From Actinomycetes bacterium (GTDB lineage: Bacteria; Actinomycetota; Acidimicrobiia; Acidimicrobiales; RAAP-2), in contig JAJZMN010000192.1 in the NCBI GenBank assembly GCA_021850345.1, positions 1 through 13,942 on the forward strand: a stretch of DNA of 13,942 nt, in the 5' to 3' direction. A program made the translations under genes and the position numbers. Under the pieces are notes generated by a model, which saw only the letters and a program-made list of their open reading frames with translations, was not told the DNA's origin and made no database searches. Of the stretch, positions 1 to 7,576 are shown piece by piece; position 1 is the stretch's first letter, and the number at the start of each line of letters is the position of its first letter.

Positions 1-1507
1 TGGCGGCGGACTCGCCGGCGATCCGACCAAAGACCGAGCCGCTCGTGAGCCCCGTGCCGCCCGGGTAGTTGAAGTAGAAGAGGCCCCCGACGAGCTCCCC
101 CGCGGCGAACAGTCCGCGTAGCGGATCGCCCTCGGTGTCGATGACCTGAGACGTCTCGTCGATACGGAGGCCGCCAAAGGTGAACGTGATCCCGCAGGTC
201 ACGGCGTAGGCCTCGAACGGCGGGGTGTCGACGGTGTTCGCCCAGTTCGTCTTGTCGACCGCCAAGCCACGCGTACAGCGGCCATCCTTGGCATTCAGGT
301 TGAACGGCACCTCCTGTGTGACCGCCGCGTTGTACTCCTCGATCGTGCGGAGGAACTCGGCGCTGTCCACGCCCTCGAGCTTCTCGGCGAGCTCGGGCAG
401 AGACGAGGCGCTGACCTTGGTGACGCGTCGAATGCGGTACTCATCGCGCAGAAGCGGAATGATCTTCGAGTCAAAGACCTGCCAAGCGAACTGACCAGGC
501 TGGGAGAGGATCACCCGTCCGTACTTGGCATAGGTGTAGTTCCGGAAGTCTGCCCCCTCGTCCAAGAAGCGCCTCCCGTCTGCATTGACCATGACGGACA
601 ACGGATAGCTGTGCTTTTGAAAGGCATCGCCGACGCTCAAGTCACCGAACGGGGGCGCGTGCAGGTCCCATCCGACCGCATGCGCGCCAGACCAGTTGCC
701 CCACGGCATCGCCCCGGCGTCGAGGGCCATGCGGATGCCGTCTCCGGTGTTGAAGCGGGTCCCCCTCACCTTGGCAAGATCCCATCCGGGTCCGAGGTAG
801 CGCGTGCGCCACTCCGCGTTGGCCTCGAAGCCTCCGCTTGCGAGCACGACCGCGCCGGCGCGTACCGTGTGCATGTCGTCCCCGTAGAGGTAACGCACTC
901 CCACGACGGATCGCCGCTCGGTGACCAGCTCCATGGCCCGTGCCTTGTAGAGGATCGAGGCTCCGGCCTTCTCCGCGGCATTCGTGAGGGCGTCGACGAG
1001 GCCCGGACCGCCTCCCAACGCCTCCAGCGTGAGCCCGCCCCAGAACGTGAACCTGCCGTCCACGTTGTACGCCTGGCGACCGTAGATAGGGTAGAAGCGC
1101 ACCCCGTGGCCGCGCATCCACTGCAGCGTCTCGTAGCTGCGCTTCACGAGGACCTCCGCCAAGTCGGGGTCGGTCCGGTACTCGGTCACCCTGCCAATGT
1201 CGTCGAGGTACTGGGCGACCGTGTAGGCACCGAAGTCAGTATTGGCCACTTGGTCGGGGCTGAGATCGGGCACGAGGGCGAGGATTTCGTCGACGCCGTC
1301 GTACGCGAACCGCATCGCCCCTGCCGTGAAGGTCGAGTTGCCGCCGCGCTCCTCGAACGGCGCCCGCTCGAGCACCAATACCTCGGCACCCGCGTCCCGG
1401 GCAGCGAGCGCCGCGCACAATGCCGCGTTACCCCCGCCAACGACCACCACGTCGTAGTGCTGTGCCGTGCCCGCATCCTCACTGTCTCGACTCACTCCGT
1501 TGACCAT
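1..1507 (-). CDS. TcuA-like FAD-dependent dehydrogenase (flavoprotein, C-terminus cut by window edge)
   Basis: The frame is open for 502 codons from ATG at 1507 to the left edge and lacks only its last residues and stop. The N-terminus carries a Rossmann FAD-binding motif (VVVVGGGNAA, about residues 20-29), then a GGN segment (ERGGNSTFTAGAMRF) typical of the fumarate reductase/succinate dehydrogenase flavoprotein superfamily. The C-terminal block GITFTFGGLRID, AAGELVGGLFYFNYPGGTG and LTSGSVFGRIAG matches the tricarballylate dehydrogenase (TcuA) branch as I remember it. Such enzymes add or remove hydrogen across a C-C bond next to a carbonyl or carboxylate; the substrate here cannot be read from sequence. 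No signal peptide is visible, so it is probably cytoplasmic. The start overlaps the stop of the upstream transporter gene as TGATG, which suggests translational coupling. The flavin family is secure; the TcuA substrate is not. Confidence 0.88.
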   Translation of the reverse strand, partial: MVNGVSRDSEDAGTAQHYDVVVVGGGNAALCAALAARDAGAEVLVLERAPFEERGGNSTFTAGAMRFAYDGVDEILALVPDLSPDQVANTDFGAYTVAQYLDDIGRVTEYRTDPDLAEVLVKRSYETLQWMRGHGVRFYPIYGRQAYNVDGRFTFWGGLTLEALGGGPGLVDALTNAAEKAGASILYKARAMELVTERRSVVGVRYLYGDDMHTVRAGAVVLASGGFEANAEWRTRYLGPGWDLAKVRGTRFNTGDGIRMALDAGAMPWGNWSGAHAVGWDLHAPPFGDLSVGDAFQKHSYPLSVMVNADGRRFLDEGADFRNYTYAKYGRVILSQPGQFAWQVFDSKIIPLLRDEYRIRRVTKVSASSLPELAEKLEGVDSAEFLRTIEEYNAAVTQEVPFNLNAKDGRCTRGLAVDKTNWANTVDTPPFEAYAVTCGITFTFGGLRIDETSQVIDTEGDPLRGLFAAGELVGGLFYFNYPGGTGLTSGSVFGRIAGESAA

Positions 1508-4167
1508 CACAGGACTCGCTCTCCGCGCCGCGGTCTGCGCGCGACTGACCAGCTTCCGACGACGAGGAGGACAATGACGCCGAGCACCACCTCGTTCAAG
1601 AATCCGTTCACGTGCAACAGGTCGAGCCCATTGCCCACGAGGGTCAGCACGATGACCCCGAAGATCGTGCCGGCGACGCTGATGCGCCCACCGAAGAAGC
1701 TCGCGCCGCCGAGCATCACGGCGGCGATCGCGTCCAAGGTCACGTTTGTCCCCGAGCCGGGGAGGCCGCCGCCGACCCGGGCAGTCAAGAAGATGCCGGC
1801 TGCTGCGGCGAGCACGCCCGAGGCGACGTACGGCAAGAAGACGATCCAGCCGACCGACAACCCGCTCCGCCGGGCGCAGACCACGTCCCTTCCCGCGGCG
1901 AACCAGTGCCGCCCGACCTTGGTCGATCGGAGGAACACGAAGAGCGCGGCGATGAGCACGAGCAAGCCGATGGTTGCGAGGGGGAAGGGGCCGACGGACG
2001 CGCTCGCGACCCGCCAGAAGCTCCGCGGAACGGGCCCCACGCTACGGGCGAACCAGATGAGGGACACGCCTCCCTCGATGAGTCCGATCGCATAGGTCAC
2101 GAGGAACGGAGGGAGCCCGAGCACGACGCCGGCACCGCACAGTGCCCCGCTCGCTGCCCCGATGCACAGGCTCAACGGCACGGCTGCGCCCGGGCCGAGC
2201 TGGAGAAGCAGCGCGCTCGAGACGAGGTTCGTGAGGGTGATGACCGCCCCGACGCTGAGGTCGATCCCAGCGAGGAGGATCACGAGCATCTCCCCGAGGC
2301 TGGCGAGGGCGAGCACCACGACCTGGCGTCCTACGTTCGCGAAGTTGCTCGAGGTGAAGAAGTACGGCGACGTGAAGGACAGGGCGACGGCGATGATCAT
2401 CGCTCCGAGGAGGGCGGGGAGCGCCAGGGCGCGGTTCCCCGTAAGCGGGATCTGCAGGCCGGGGACTCCGCGCGCGCCGATGGCGACCGGCTCGTCGGGC
2501 ACCGAGGGCACCGAATCCTCGTTCCGAGTCTTCCAAGCGACGCGCACGGCGTCAGCCGGCGCGACGTGTGCCTGCGCGATGCCCGTCCCCGCTCCGCCGG
2601 CGCCCGGAGCATCCCCTCCGGCTGCGCCTCGGCCTCCGGCCATGGCCACGAGGAGGTCCTCGCGGCCCGTCTCGGACACGTCCAGGTGCTCTACGATCTG
2701 CCCCGAACGCATCACTGCGATGTCGTCGCAGAGCTCCACAAGCTCGGAGCTGTCCGAAGACGCCACCACGACGGCCATGCGCCGGCTGCGGCAACTGTCA
2801 CGCAGCGCGGCGTGGATCTCCTCACGGGCTGCGACGTCCACTCCTCTGGTCGGTTCGACCACGACCAGGATGTCGGGGTCGGAGGCCAGACACTGCGCCA
2901 GGAGGACCTTTTGCTGTTGCCCCCCGCTCAGGTGGAGCGTGTCGCGCCCCAGGAGCTCTGGCTGGAGCCGCGCGCTGCGCGCCGCATCCTCGACCACCTT
3001 TTGCTCCACACGGGGCGCCACGATGCCCCAGCGATGGCACTTGGCGCGTGCGCCGGCCGCCACGTTCTCCCGCGCGGGCCGATTCTGGGCCAGGCCGTCG
3101 ACTTTGCGGTCAGCAGGCAGGAACACGAGCCCAAGACCGCGGGCTCGCCGGATGCTTGCGGGCGGGCAGCGGAGACCGGCGCAGCGCACCTCGCCCGAGA
3201 GCGGACGGCGCCACCCTGCGATCGTCTCGGCGAGCTCTTCGACGCCGCTCCCGACCTGCCCTGCGATTCCCAAGATGGTGCCCGGCTGGACCGAGAACGA
3301 GACGTCGGTAAACTTTTCTCCGCTCAGGTGAGCGACCGACAGGCCGCCGCCGTCCGCCGTCCCCGAGACCCGCTCGTGCACGCGGTGGCCGATGCGGCGG
3401 TGCTCGGCGCCGACCATCAACGCCACGAGCGAGTCCTCGTCGATCGCGCCACGTCGGAGCGTCCCGGCAACGGAGCCGTCGCGCACAACCGTGACGACGT
3501 CCGCGAGCTGCACCACCTCGCCGAGTCGGTGCGTGATGTAGATGATCGCGAGGCCGCTCGCGCGCAGGTCGCCTATGGCGTCGAAGAGAAGGCCGGTCTC
3601 GTCGGCGCGAAGGGCCGACGTGGGCTCGTCGAGGATCAGGACACTTCCGGCCCTGGCTCCCCACTTCGCTACCTCGACCAGGCTCTGGAGTCCGACAGGG
3701 AGCCGTCGGACGTCACTGTCGTGCAGGTCGCGGAGCCCCACCGAGGTGAGACGGTCCCGGGCTCGCGCGGCGAGCGTGCTCTTTCTGATGAGGCCCACAC
3801 CGCCACTCGGCTCGATGCCGAGAAGCACGTTCTCGGCGATCGAGAGGTTGTCGAGCAGCGTGAGCTCTTGGTACACGCACGCGATGCCGAGCGCGATCCC
3901 GTCGGCGGGAGAATGGAGATGCACTGCTTCGCCATGCACCATGACCCGGCCGCGCGTCGGTTGCGTCTCGCCGGCGATGATCTTCACGAGGGTGCTCTTG
4001 CCGGCTCCGTTCTCGCCGACGATCGCGTGCACCTCCCCGGGGAAGAAGTCGACCGAGACGTCGCGCAGCACGTCGGCTGCCTCGTAGCGCTTCCAGACAT
4101 GCTCGACCGACACGACCGCCACCGGGGATGCGAGCACACCCCCGATGGCGGCCTGCTGCGGGATCAC
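1507..4167 (-). CDS. Fused sugar ABC transporter: two ATPase domains plus RbsC-type permease
   Basis: An 886-aa single chain. Residues about 16-505 are an RbsA/MglA-type double nucleotide-binding protein. NBD1 has Walker A GENGAGKST (51-59), Q-loop VYQELTLL, a degenerate signature (LPVGLQS, about 154), Walker B LILDEPTSAL and H-loop ITHR. NBD2 has the usual degenerate P-loop (AGQVGSGVEE), an intact LSGGQQQK signature (about 411) and Walker B ILVVVEPTRGVD. A Gly/Ala-rich linker (about 510-575) joins a membrane domain (about 575-886) with the LAGIDLSVG motif of ribose-type permeases. It energises import by the binding protein and permease encoded just upstream. I chose GTG at 4167 because it overlaps the preceding stop as GTGA; GTG at 4137 or 4122 would give a more usual N-terminus (MAVVSVEHVWKRYE) but has no well-spaced Shine-Dalgarno. 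RbsA and RbsC are normally separate proteins. Confidence 0.93.
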   Translation of the reverse strand: MIPQQAAIGGVLASPVAVVSVEHVWKRYEAADVLRDVSVDFFPGEVHAIVGENGAGKSTLVKIIAGETQPTRGRVMVHGEAVHLHSPADGIALGIACVYQELTLLDNLSIAENVLLGIEPSGGVGLIRKSTLAARARDRLTSVGLRDLHDSDVRRLPVGLQSLVEVAKWGARAGSVLILDEPTSALRADETGLLFDAIGDLRASGLAIIYITHRLGEVVQLADVVTVVRDGSVAGTLRRGAIDEDSLVALMVGAEHRRIGHRVHERVSGTADGGGLSVAHLSGEKFTDVSFSVQPGTILGIAGQVGSGVEELAETIAGWRRPLSGEVRCAGLRCPPASIRRARGLGLVFLPADRKVDGLAQNRPARENVAAGARAKCHRWGIVAPRVEQKVVEDAARSARLQPELLGRDTLHLSGGQQQKVLLAQCLASDPDILVVVEPTRGVDVAAREEIHAALRDSCRSRRMAVVVASSDSSELVELCDDIAVMRSGQIVEHLDVSETGREDLLVAMAGGRGAAGGDAPGAGGAGTGIAQAHVAPADAVRVAWKTRNEDSVPSVPDEPVAIGARGVPGLQIPLTGNRALALPALLGAMIIAVALSFTSPYFFTSSNFANVGRQVVVLALASLGEMLVILLAGIDLSVGAVITLTNLVSSALLLQLGPGAAVPLSLCIGAASGALCGAGVVLGLPPFLVTYAIGLIEGGVSLIWFARSVGPVPRSFWRVASASVGPFPLATIGLLVLIAALFVFLRSTKVGRHWFAAGRDVVCARRSGLSVGWIVFLPYVASGVLAAAAGIFLTARVGGGLPGSGTNVTLDAIAAVMLGGASFFGGRISVAGTIFGVIVLTLVGNGLDLLHVNGFLNEVVLGVIVLLVVGSWSVARRPRRGERVL

Positions 4168-5294
4168 TTCTTGCAATACGGTGTGTACGCGCAGGGCATG
4201 CCGCCCGTGTACCACCATCCTGTCGGGTACTTCATCTTGGCAAACTTCTTGACGTTCTTCGTCGTGATGTTCGGCTTGGGAACGATGAAGTCCTTCGGGA
4301 TGGACTGGCCTTCGAGTGCCTTGACCGCCTGGCGGACAGCGTAGTAACCGACCTTCACCGGGATGGGCGTGAACACCGACGCGATGTGCGTCTTTGCCAC
4401 GATCTTGAGCCAGGCGTTCGCTGTGTCGCCGGTCCAGGCTTTGATCTGCTTCAGACGGCCAGCCTGCCGTACCGCGTTGTAGCAGCCGATTCCCTGGTTG
4501 CCGCTGATCGATTCGATCGCCTGGATCGAGGGGTAGCGGGCGAGCACCGGGCGCATCTCTTGCTCGCACTTGCTCGGTGTGTATGTCGCGAAGATGGTCG
4601 TGAGCACGTGGATTCCCTTGTAGTGCTTCAGCACCGACTTACCGGCGTCGACCTCCTGCTCCGTCGCACCGTTTCCCTGGTGACCGCCGACCAGCACGAC
4701 GTTCCCCTTGCCGTGGAGCGTCTTGGCGACGAACTGCCCTTGGAGGTAGCCGTCCTGGTCGTCACGGTCGTTCAAGAATTCCGTGTACGTCGAGCAGTTC
4801 ACGGCTCGCTCTACCACGAAGACCGGCACCCCTTGGGACTCCGCCTTTGTGATCGACGGGCAGAGCGCGCTGGAGTCCGTGGCGTTCAGGATGATCGCGT
4901 CGACATGCTGGGTGAGCAGGCTGTCGATGTCGCTGATCTGCTTTGTCACTGTGCCCTGGGCGTTGGTGAAGACCGGAGTGACCAAGCCATGCTCCGAGGC
5001 GACCCCCCACTTGAATTCTGCGTACTCCATGACAAGGAACGAGTTTGTGATACCCGCGTCCGCGAACGCGATCGTGTATGGCGGGCTCTTCTTAAACTTG
5101 GAGGTGTTCACCATGACGCCCGGGAACGGCTCCTTGGGCAGGTGGAGTGGCGGTGAGCCGTGCTTGTGCCGGCTGCTCGCCGACGCAGCACCGCCTCCCA
5201 GACCGCTGATCATGAGCACCATGGTGCTGAAGAGCATGAGCCACGCCAACAGCGGACGCGCTCTCCCTTTCCTCGCCTGAGTGCGCCCTACCAT
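4164..5294 (-). CDS. Sugar-type ABC transporter solute-binding protein (RbsB-like, secreted)
   Basis: A 376-aa protein. A basic N-terminus (RTQARKGRARP) and hydrophobic core (about 15-32) end in an AxA-type site (ASA, 37-39), giving a Sec signal peptide with no lipobox cysteine. The mature part has a periplasmic-binding-protein type 1 fold pattern: TIAFADAGITNSF, QISDIDSLLTQHVDAIILNATD, GVPVFVVERAV, GKGNVVLVGGHQGNG and IQAIESISGNQGIG. It should capture the sugar or polyol outside the membrane and deliver it to the two permease domains encoded on either side. Six cysteines occur at 145, 167, 243, 271, 368 and 374, the last two in the C-terminal tail. ATG 5294 is chosen because AAAAGGGGG lies 6 nt upstream and the signal peptide follows directly; a longer frame reaches back into the permease gene. 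Its third positions look somewhat less GC-rich than its neighbours. The ligand is unknown. Confidence 0.93.
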   Translation of the reverse strand: MVGRTQARKGRARPLLAWLMLFSTMVLMISGLGGGAASASSRHKHGSPPLHLPKEPFPGVMVNTSKFKKSPPYTIAFADAGITNSFLVMEYAEFKWGVASEHGLVTPVFTNAQGTVTKQISDIDSLLTQHVDAIILNATDSSALCPSITKAESQGVPVFVVERAVNCSTYTEFLNDRDDQDGYLQGQFVAKTLHGKGNVVLVGGHQGNGATEQEVDAGKSVLKHYKGIHVLTTIFATYTPSKCEQEMRPVLARYPSIQAIESISGNQGIGCYNAVRQAGRLKQIKAWTGDTANAWLKIVAKTHIASVFTPIPVKVGYYAVRQAVKALEGQSIPKDFIVPKPNITTKNVKKFAKMKYPTGWWYTGGMPCAYTPYCKK

Positions 5295-5300
5295 GTTGTT

Positions 5301-5309
5301 CCCCCTTTT
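5301..5309 (-). promoter_or_regulatory. Ribosome binding site of the solute-binding protein gene
   Basis: The minus strand reads AAAAGGGGG, then six bases (AACAAC), then ATG at 5294. It fixes the start of the binding-protein gene against the much longer open frame, and it lies in the 16-nt gap after the permease stop. This is one of the stronger Shine-Dalgarno matches in the leftward operon, in line with binding proteins usually being made in excess over their membrane partners. Confidence 0.75.
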
Positions 5310-5310
5310 G

Positions 5311-6456
5311 TCAATGCCGCGCTGATTGCGACGTTTGGTTCTCAATGTGAGATCTGTCGACCTGACCGCGCCTCGCGACGGACGAGTCGGGACCGTCGGG
5401 ATCGTCGGGGAGCGCGAGGACGCCGCGCGCGGCCATCGGCGCGGCGTCGCGGGGTCGTCTCGCACGAACGACGCCCTGGAGGACGCCAGAGCCCCCAGCG
5501 AGCAACCCGCGCATCCAGTTGCCGCTGCGAGCTGCGCTGCGGTTGTACGCCAGCGACCCAAGGAGAAGCACGATCCCGGTGACGACGGGCTGGAGGTCCG
5601 ACGATGCTCCAGCGAGCAGCAAGAGGTTGAAGAGCAGTGCGAGGATCAAGGCGCCCATGCACGCGCCGGCGCCCGTTCCCTTGCCGCCGAACAGGCTCAC
5701 CCCGCCGATGACTGCAGCCGCGATAGCCGTCAGCTCCATTCCCGCGCCGAGCGAGGTCTGGCCAGACCCGGCGTACGACGTCGCGTAGACGCCGGCCAGT
5801 CCGGCGCATAGGGCCGACACGGCGAACGCCGCGACCGTCGCCCGGCCGATGTGGATGCCGGTGTTGTGCGCAGCACGTCGGTTGGCGCCGATGAGGTAGA
5901 GCGATCGCCCGAACTCGGTCCGCGAGAGCACGATCGATCCCAGCGCGGCCGCCGCCACGATGACCACCAGGCCCGTTGAGAGCAGTCCCTTCGCTGCCAC
6001 GGCGAGTGTGCCGAATGTGGGAGCGAGGTTGTTCGGGGGAGAGCCGTTGGTCCACAGAAGGTTCAGACCGCCGATGACGAACAGCATCGACAGCGACACG
6101 ATGAACGACGGGATGCGCGCGAGCACCACCAAGAGACCGTTCACCAGGCCGATCCCGACGCACACACCGAGCGCCAACAAGACGGTTGGGGCAACGTGGG
6201 CGCTCTGGGAGCCCATCCACGTCGCGAGCATGATCGAGGTGAGTGACATCGTCGATCCCACTGACAGGTCGATCTCGCCCGCCAGCAGCACGAAGGTCAT
6301 GCCGAGCGCGAGCAGGACGATCGGCGCCGCGCTGGAGACCACCGAGTTCAGGTCGAACACGGTGAGCGACCTCGGGTACAGCAGCGCCCCAACTACGAAG
6401 ATGACGGCCGCGACGATGGCGGGTCGTGCCGCGCCTTCTCGCAGGGAGCGACGCAT
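5311..6456 (-). CDS. RbsC-type sugar ABC transporter permease
   Basis: A 381-aa integral membrane protein. Hydrophobic helices run from about residue 10 to 310. The signature LGMTFVLLAGEIDLSVGSTMSL is the conserved cytoplasmic-loop region of ribose/galactose/autoinducer-2-type permeases, and IGANRRAAHNTGI and AAVIGGVSLFGGKGT are further family motifs. It forms half of the membrane channel; the other half is probably the permease domain fused to the ATPase downstream. The start ATG 6456 overlaps the stop of the Gfo/Idh gene as TGATG. After the expected end (VVTGIVLLLGSLAYNRSAAR) the frame continues for about 71 hydrophilic, Arg/Asp/Pro-rich residues with no membrane segment, unusual for the family, which is normally about 320-350 aa. 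That tail could be real, or a lost stop followed by read-through of former intergenic DNA. Confidence 0.92.
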   Translation of the reverse strand: MRRSLREGAARPAIVAAVIFVVGALLYPRSLTVFDLNSVVSSAAPIVLLALGMTFVLLAGEIDLSVGSTMSLTSIMLATWMGSQSAHVAPTVLLALGVCVGIGLVNGLLVVLARIPSFIVSLSMLFVIGGLNLLWTNGSPPNNLAPTFGTLAVAAKGLLSTGLVVIVAAAALGSIVLSRTEFGRSLYLIGANRRAAHNTGIHIGRATVAAFAVSALCAGLAGVYATSYAGSGQTSLGAGMELTAIAAAVIGGVSLFGGKGTGAGACMGALILALLFNLLLLAGASSDLQPVVTGIVLLLGSLAYNRSAARSGNWMRGLLAGGSGVLQGVVRARRPRDAAPMAARGVLALPDDPDGPDSSVARRGQVDRSHIENQTSQSARH

Positions 6457-7460
6457 CACCCTGCGGGTACCTCGTCCCGCTGGAGGTTGGTGACGCTTCG
6501 ACGGCACGCCGCTTCGACCAGCCGGACGTTCTCGAGGCCGTCGCGCCAGGTCGCTCCAAGGTACGGGGACCCCTCGATGACGGAGACGCCGAAGGCACGC
6601 ACTTGGGCCGCGTAGGTGTCGACGGCCTCGAACTCGTGCACGTCGTGACCGATCGACAACGTTCCCCCCCCGGGCCAGCTGTTCGTGAGGTGCGCGGTCC
6701 CCAGGCTGCCATAGGCGTCCATGACGCTCTCGTTTTCGGGGACGGCGGTGGAAGCCTCGATGACCCCGACCGGCGAGACGGCGCCTGCGGTCGTCGATTG
6801 CATGTACACCACGGCGAGGTCGTCGACCGCCAGGTCGAAATGCGCTGCGGCAAGGGCGCCGCCGATGACCTCGACGTCTCCGACGAAGAAGCGCAACAGG
6901 TCGAGCAGGTGAGTGCCGAGATCGTTGATCGCCCAGCCGCCGCTTCGCGAGGGGTCCTGGCGCCACTCGCCCGGTGGACCGCCCGCGTCGATGAACTGAT
7001 GGAGGCGGACGAACAGCAGATCACCGAGCTCCCCCGAACGCAATGCCTCGGCGAGGCGCTGATGCGAAGGGTTAAAGCGATGCTGGAAGCCCACGGCCGT
7101 CGTGGTCAGGCAACCCGCGGCGGCTGCCGCCATCGTCTCTGCCTCGACCAGGGTGACCGCCATCGGCTTCTCGACGAGCACGTGTTTGCCGGCATCGAGG
7201 GCCGCGATCGCGTGCCGAGGGTGCAAGTCGGTCGGCGAGGCGATCCACACGGAGGAGACGTCGTCGTCGGCGAGCAGCGCGTCGACATCCCGATAGGTTC
7301 GAGCGGCCCCGTGGCGACGAGCGAACGCTTCGGATCCCTCTGCGCAGCTGCCGGCGGCGCCCAGCAGTTCGGCCCCAGCGCTCCTGATCGCTGGCGCGAA
7401 CGTGTGGTCGGCCCAGCCGGAGGTCCCGATCAGTCCCCATCCAACGGCTTCGTGCGACAT
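6456..7460 (-). CDS. Gfo/Idh/MocA-family NAD(P)-dependent oxidoreductase
   Basis: A 334-aa protein of normal family length. Residues about 7-15 (GWGLIGTSGW) form the Rossmann dinucleotide-binding turn, VEKPMA at 96-101 is the conserved EKP motif, and GGWAINDLGTHLLD (174-187) carries the catalytic Asp/His region (D180, H184). These enzymes oxidise or reduce a ring hydroxyl or keto group of sugars, cyclitols or sugar acids with NAD(P); inositol 2-dehydrogenase is one member. The substrate is not readable, but its place directly before a sugar importer suggests it acts on the imported compound or its first product. ATG 7460 is the only ATG, GTG or TTG I find in frame near the motif. Its Shine-Dalgarno is weak, and the codon overlaps the stop of a possible small upstream ORF as TGATG, so coupling is plausible. 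Its own stop overlaps the permease start. Confidence 0.93.
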   Translation of the reverse strand: MSHEAVGWGLIGTSGWADHTFAPAIRSAGAELLGAAGSCAEGSEAFARRHGAARTYRDVDALLADDDVSSVWIASPTDLHPRHAIAALDAGKHVLVEKPMAVTLVEAETMAAAAAGCLTTTAVGFQHRFNPSHQRLAEALRSGELGDLLFVRLHQFIDAGGPPGEWRQDPSRSGGWAINDLGTHLLDLLRFFVGDVEVIGGALAAAHFDLAVDDLAVVYMQSTTAGAVSPVGVIEASTAVPENESVMDAYGSLGTAHLTNSWPGGGTLSIGHDVHEFEAVDTYAAQVRAFGVSVIEGSPYLGATWRDGLENVRLVEAACRRSVTNLQRDEVPAG

Positions 7461-7576
7461 CAGTCCGTCCCGTTCCTCGAGGTGCAGGGTGCATGTCCGA
7501 GCGGCGACGTCGCCCTCCTGCCGCGGCGCCCCACGACCTCCGCATCCCAGATCACCTTGGTGCTCCCGATGTTCAC
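7460..7576 (-). CDS. Possible 38-aa small ORF bridging two operon genes
   Basis: The only gap of any size in the leftward operon (7461-7572) holds an open frame whose GTG overlaps the ThDP-enzyme stop as GTGA and whose TGA overlaps the Gfo/Idh start as TGATG. Thirty-four of its 38 sense codons end in G or C, against about 65% in the overlapping Gfo/Idh-upstream frame, while the third frame meets a stop early. The predicted product begins MNIGSTKVIWDAEVVGRRGR and ends TSRNGTD; I recognise no family, signal or membrane segment. It may be a genuine small protein, a coupling ORF that carries ribosomes from one gene to the next, or chance in GC-rich DNA. It has no separate Shine-Dalgarno. Confidence 0.25.
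   Translation of the reverse strand: MNIGSTKVIWDAEVVGRRGRRATSPLGHAPCTSRNGTD

Noticed and set aside
3961..3966. Another TTGCGT half-site inside the transporter ATPase gene (and an ACGCAA at 13090-13095 in aldehyde dehydrogenase 2).
   Set aside because: Both are lone hexamers within coding sequence without a partner arm; a six-base match is expected several times by chance.
611..4344. Long plus-strand open frames of 494 aa (611-2095) and 910 aa (1612-4344) opposite the flavoprotein and transporter genes.
   Set aside because: They are antisense shadows in GC-rich DNA: composition is Arg/Glu/Gly/Pro-rich without motifs, while the minus strand encodes clear FAD and ABC families through the same span.
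5309..5314. TTGACA on the minus strand, a perfect -35 hexamer just before the binding-protein gene.
   Set aside because: It overlaps the ribosome binding site, and a -10 would have to lie inside the coding sequence; I see no suitable hexamer, so no internal promoter is called.
5295..5561. An in-frame upstream extension of the binding protein to 465 aa, containing a cysteine-rich TGCAGC segment that mimics a lipobox.
   Set aside because: The extension overlaps the permease C-terminus and reads as low-complexity; ATG 5294 has a strong Shine-Dalgarno and is followed directly by a proper signal peptide.
7503..7514. Perfect 12-bp palindrome GGCGACGTCGCC in the gap between the ThDP enzyme and Gfo/Idh genes.
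   Set aside because: A few such palindromes are expected by chance in about 14 kb of GC-rich DNA; there is no loop, no T-run for a terminator and no second copy.
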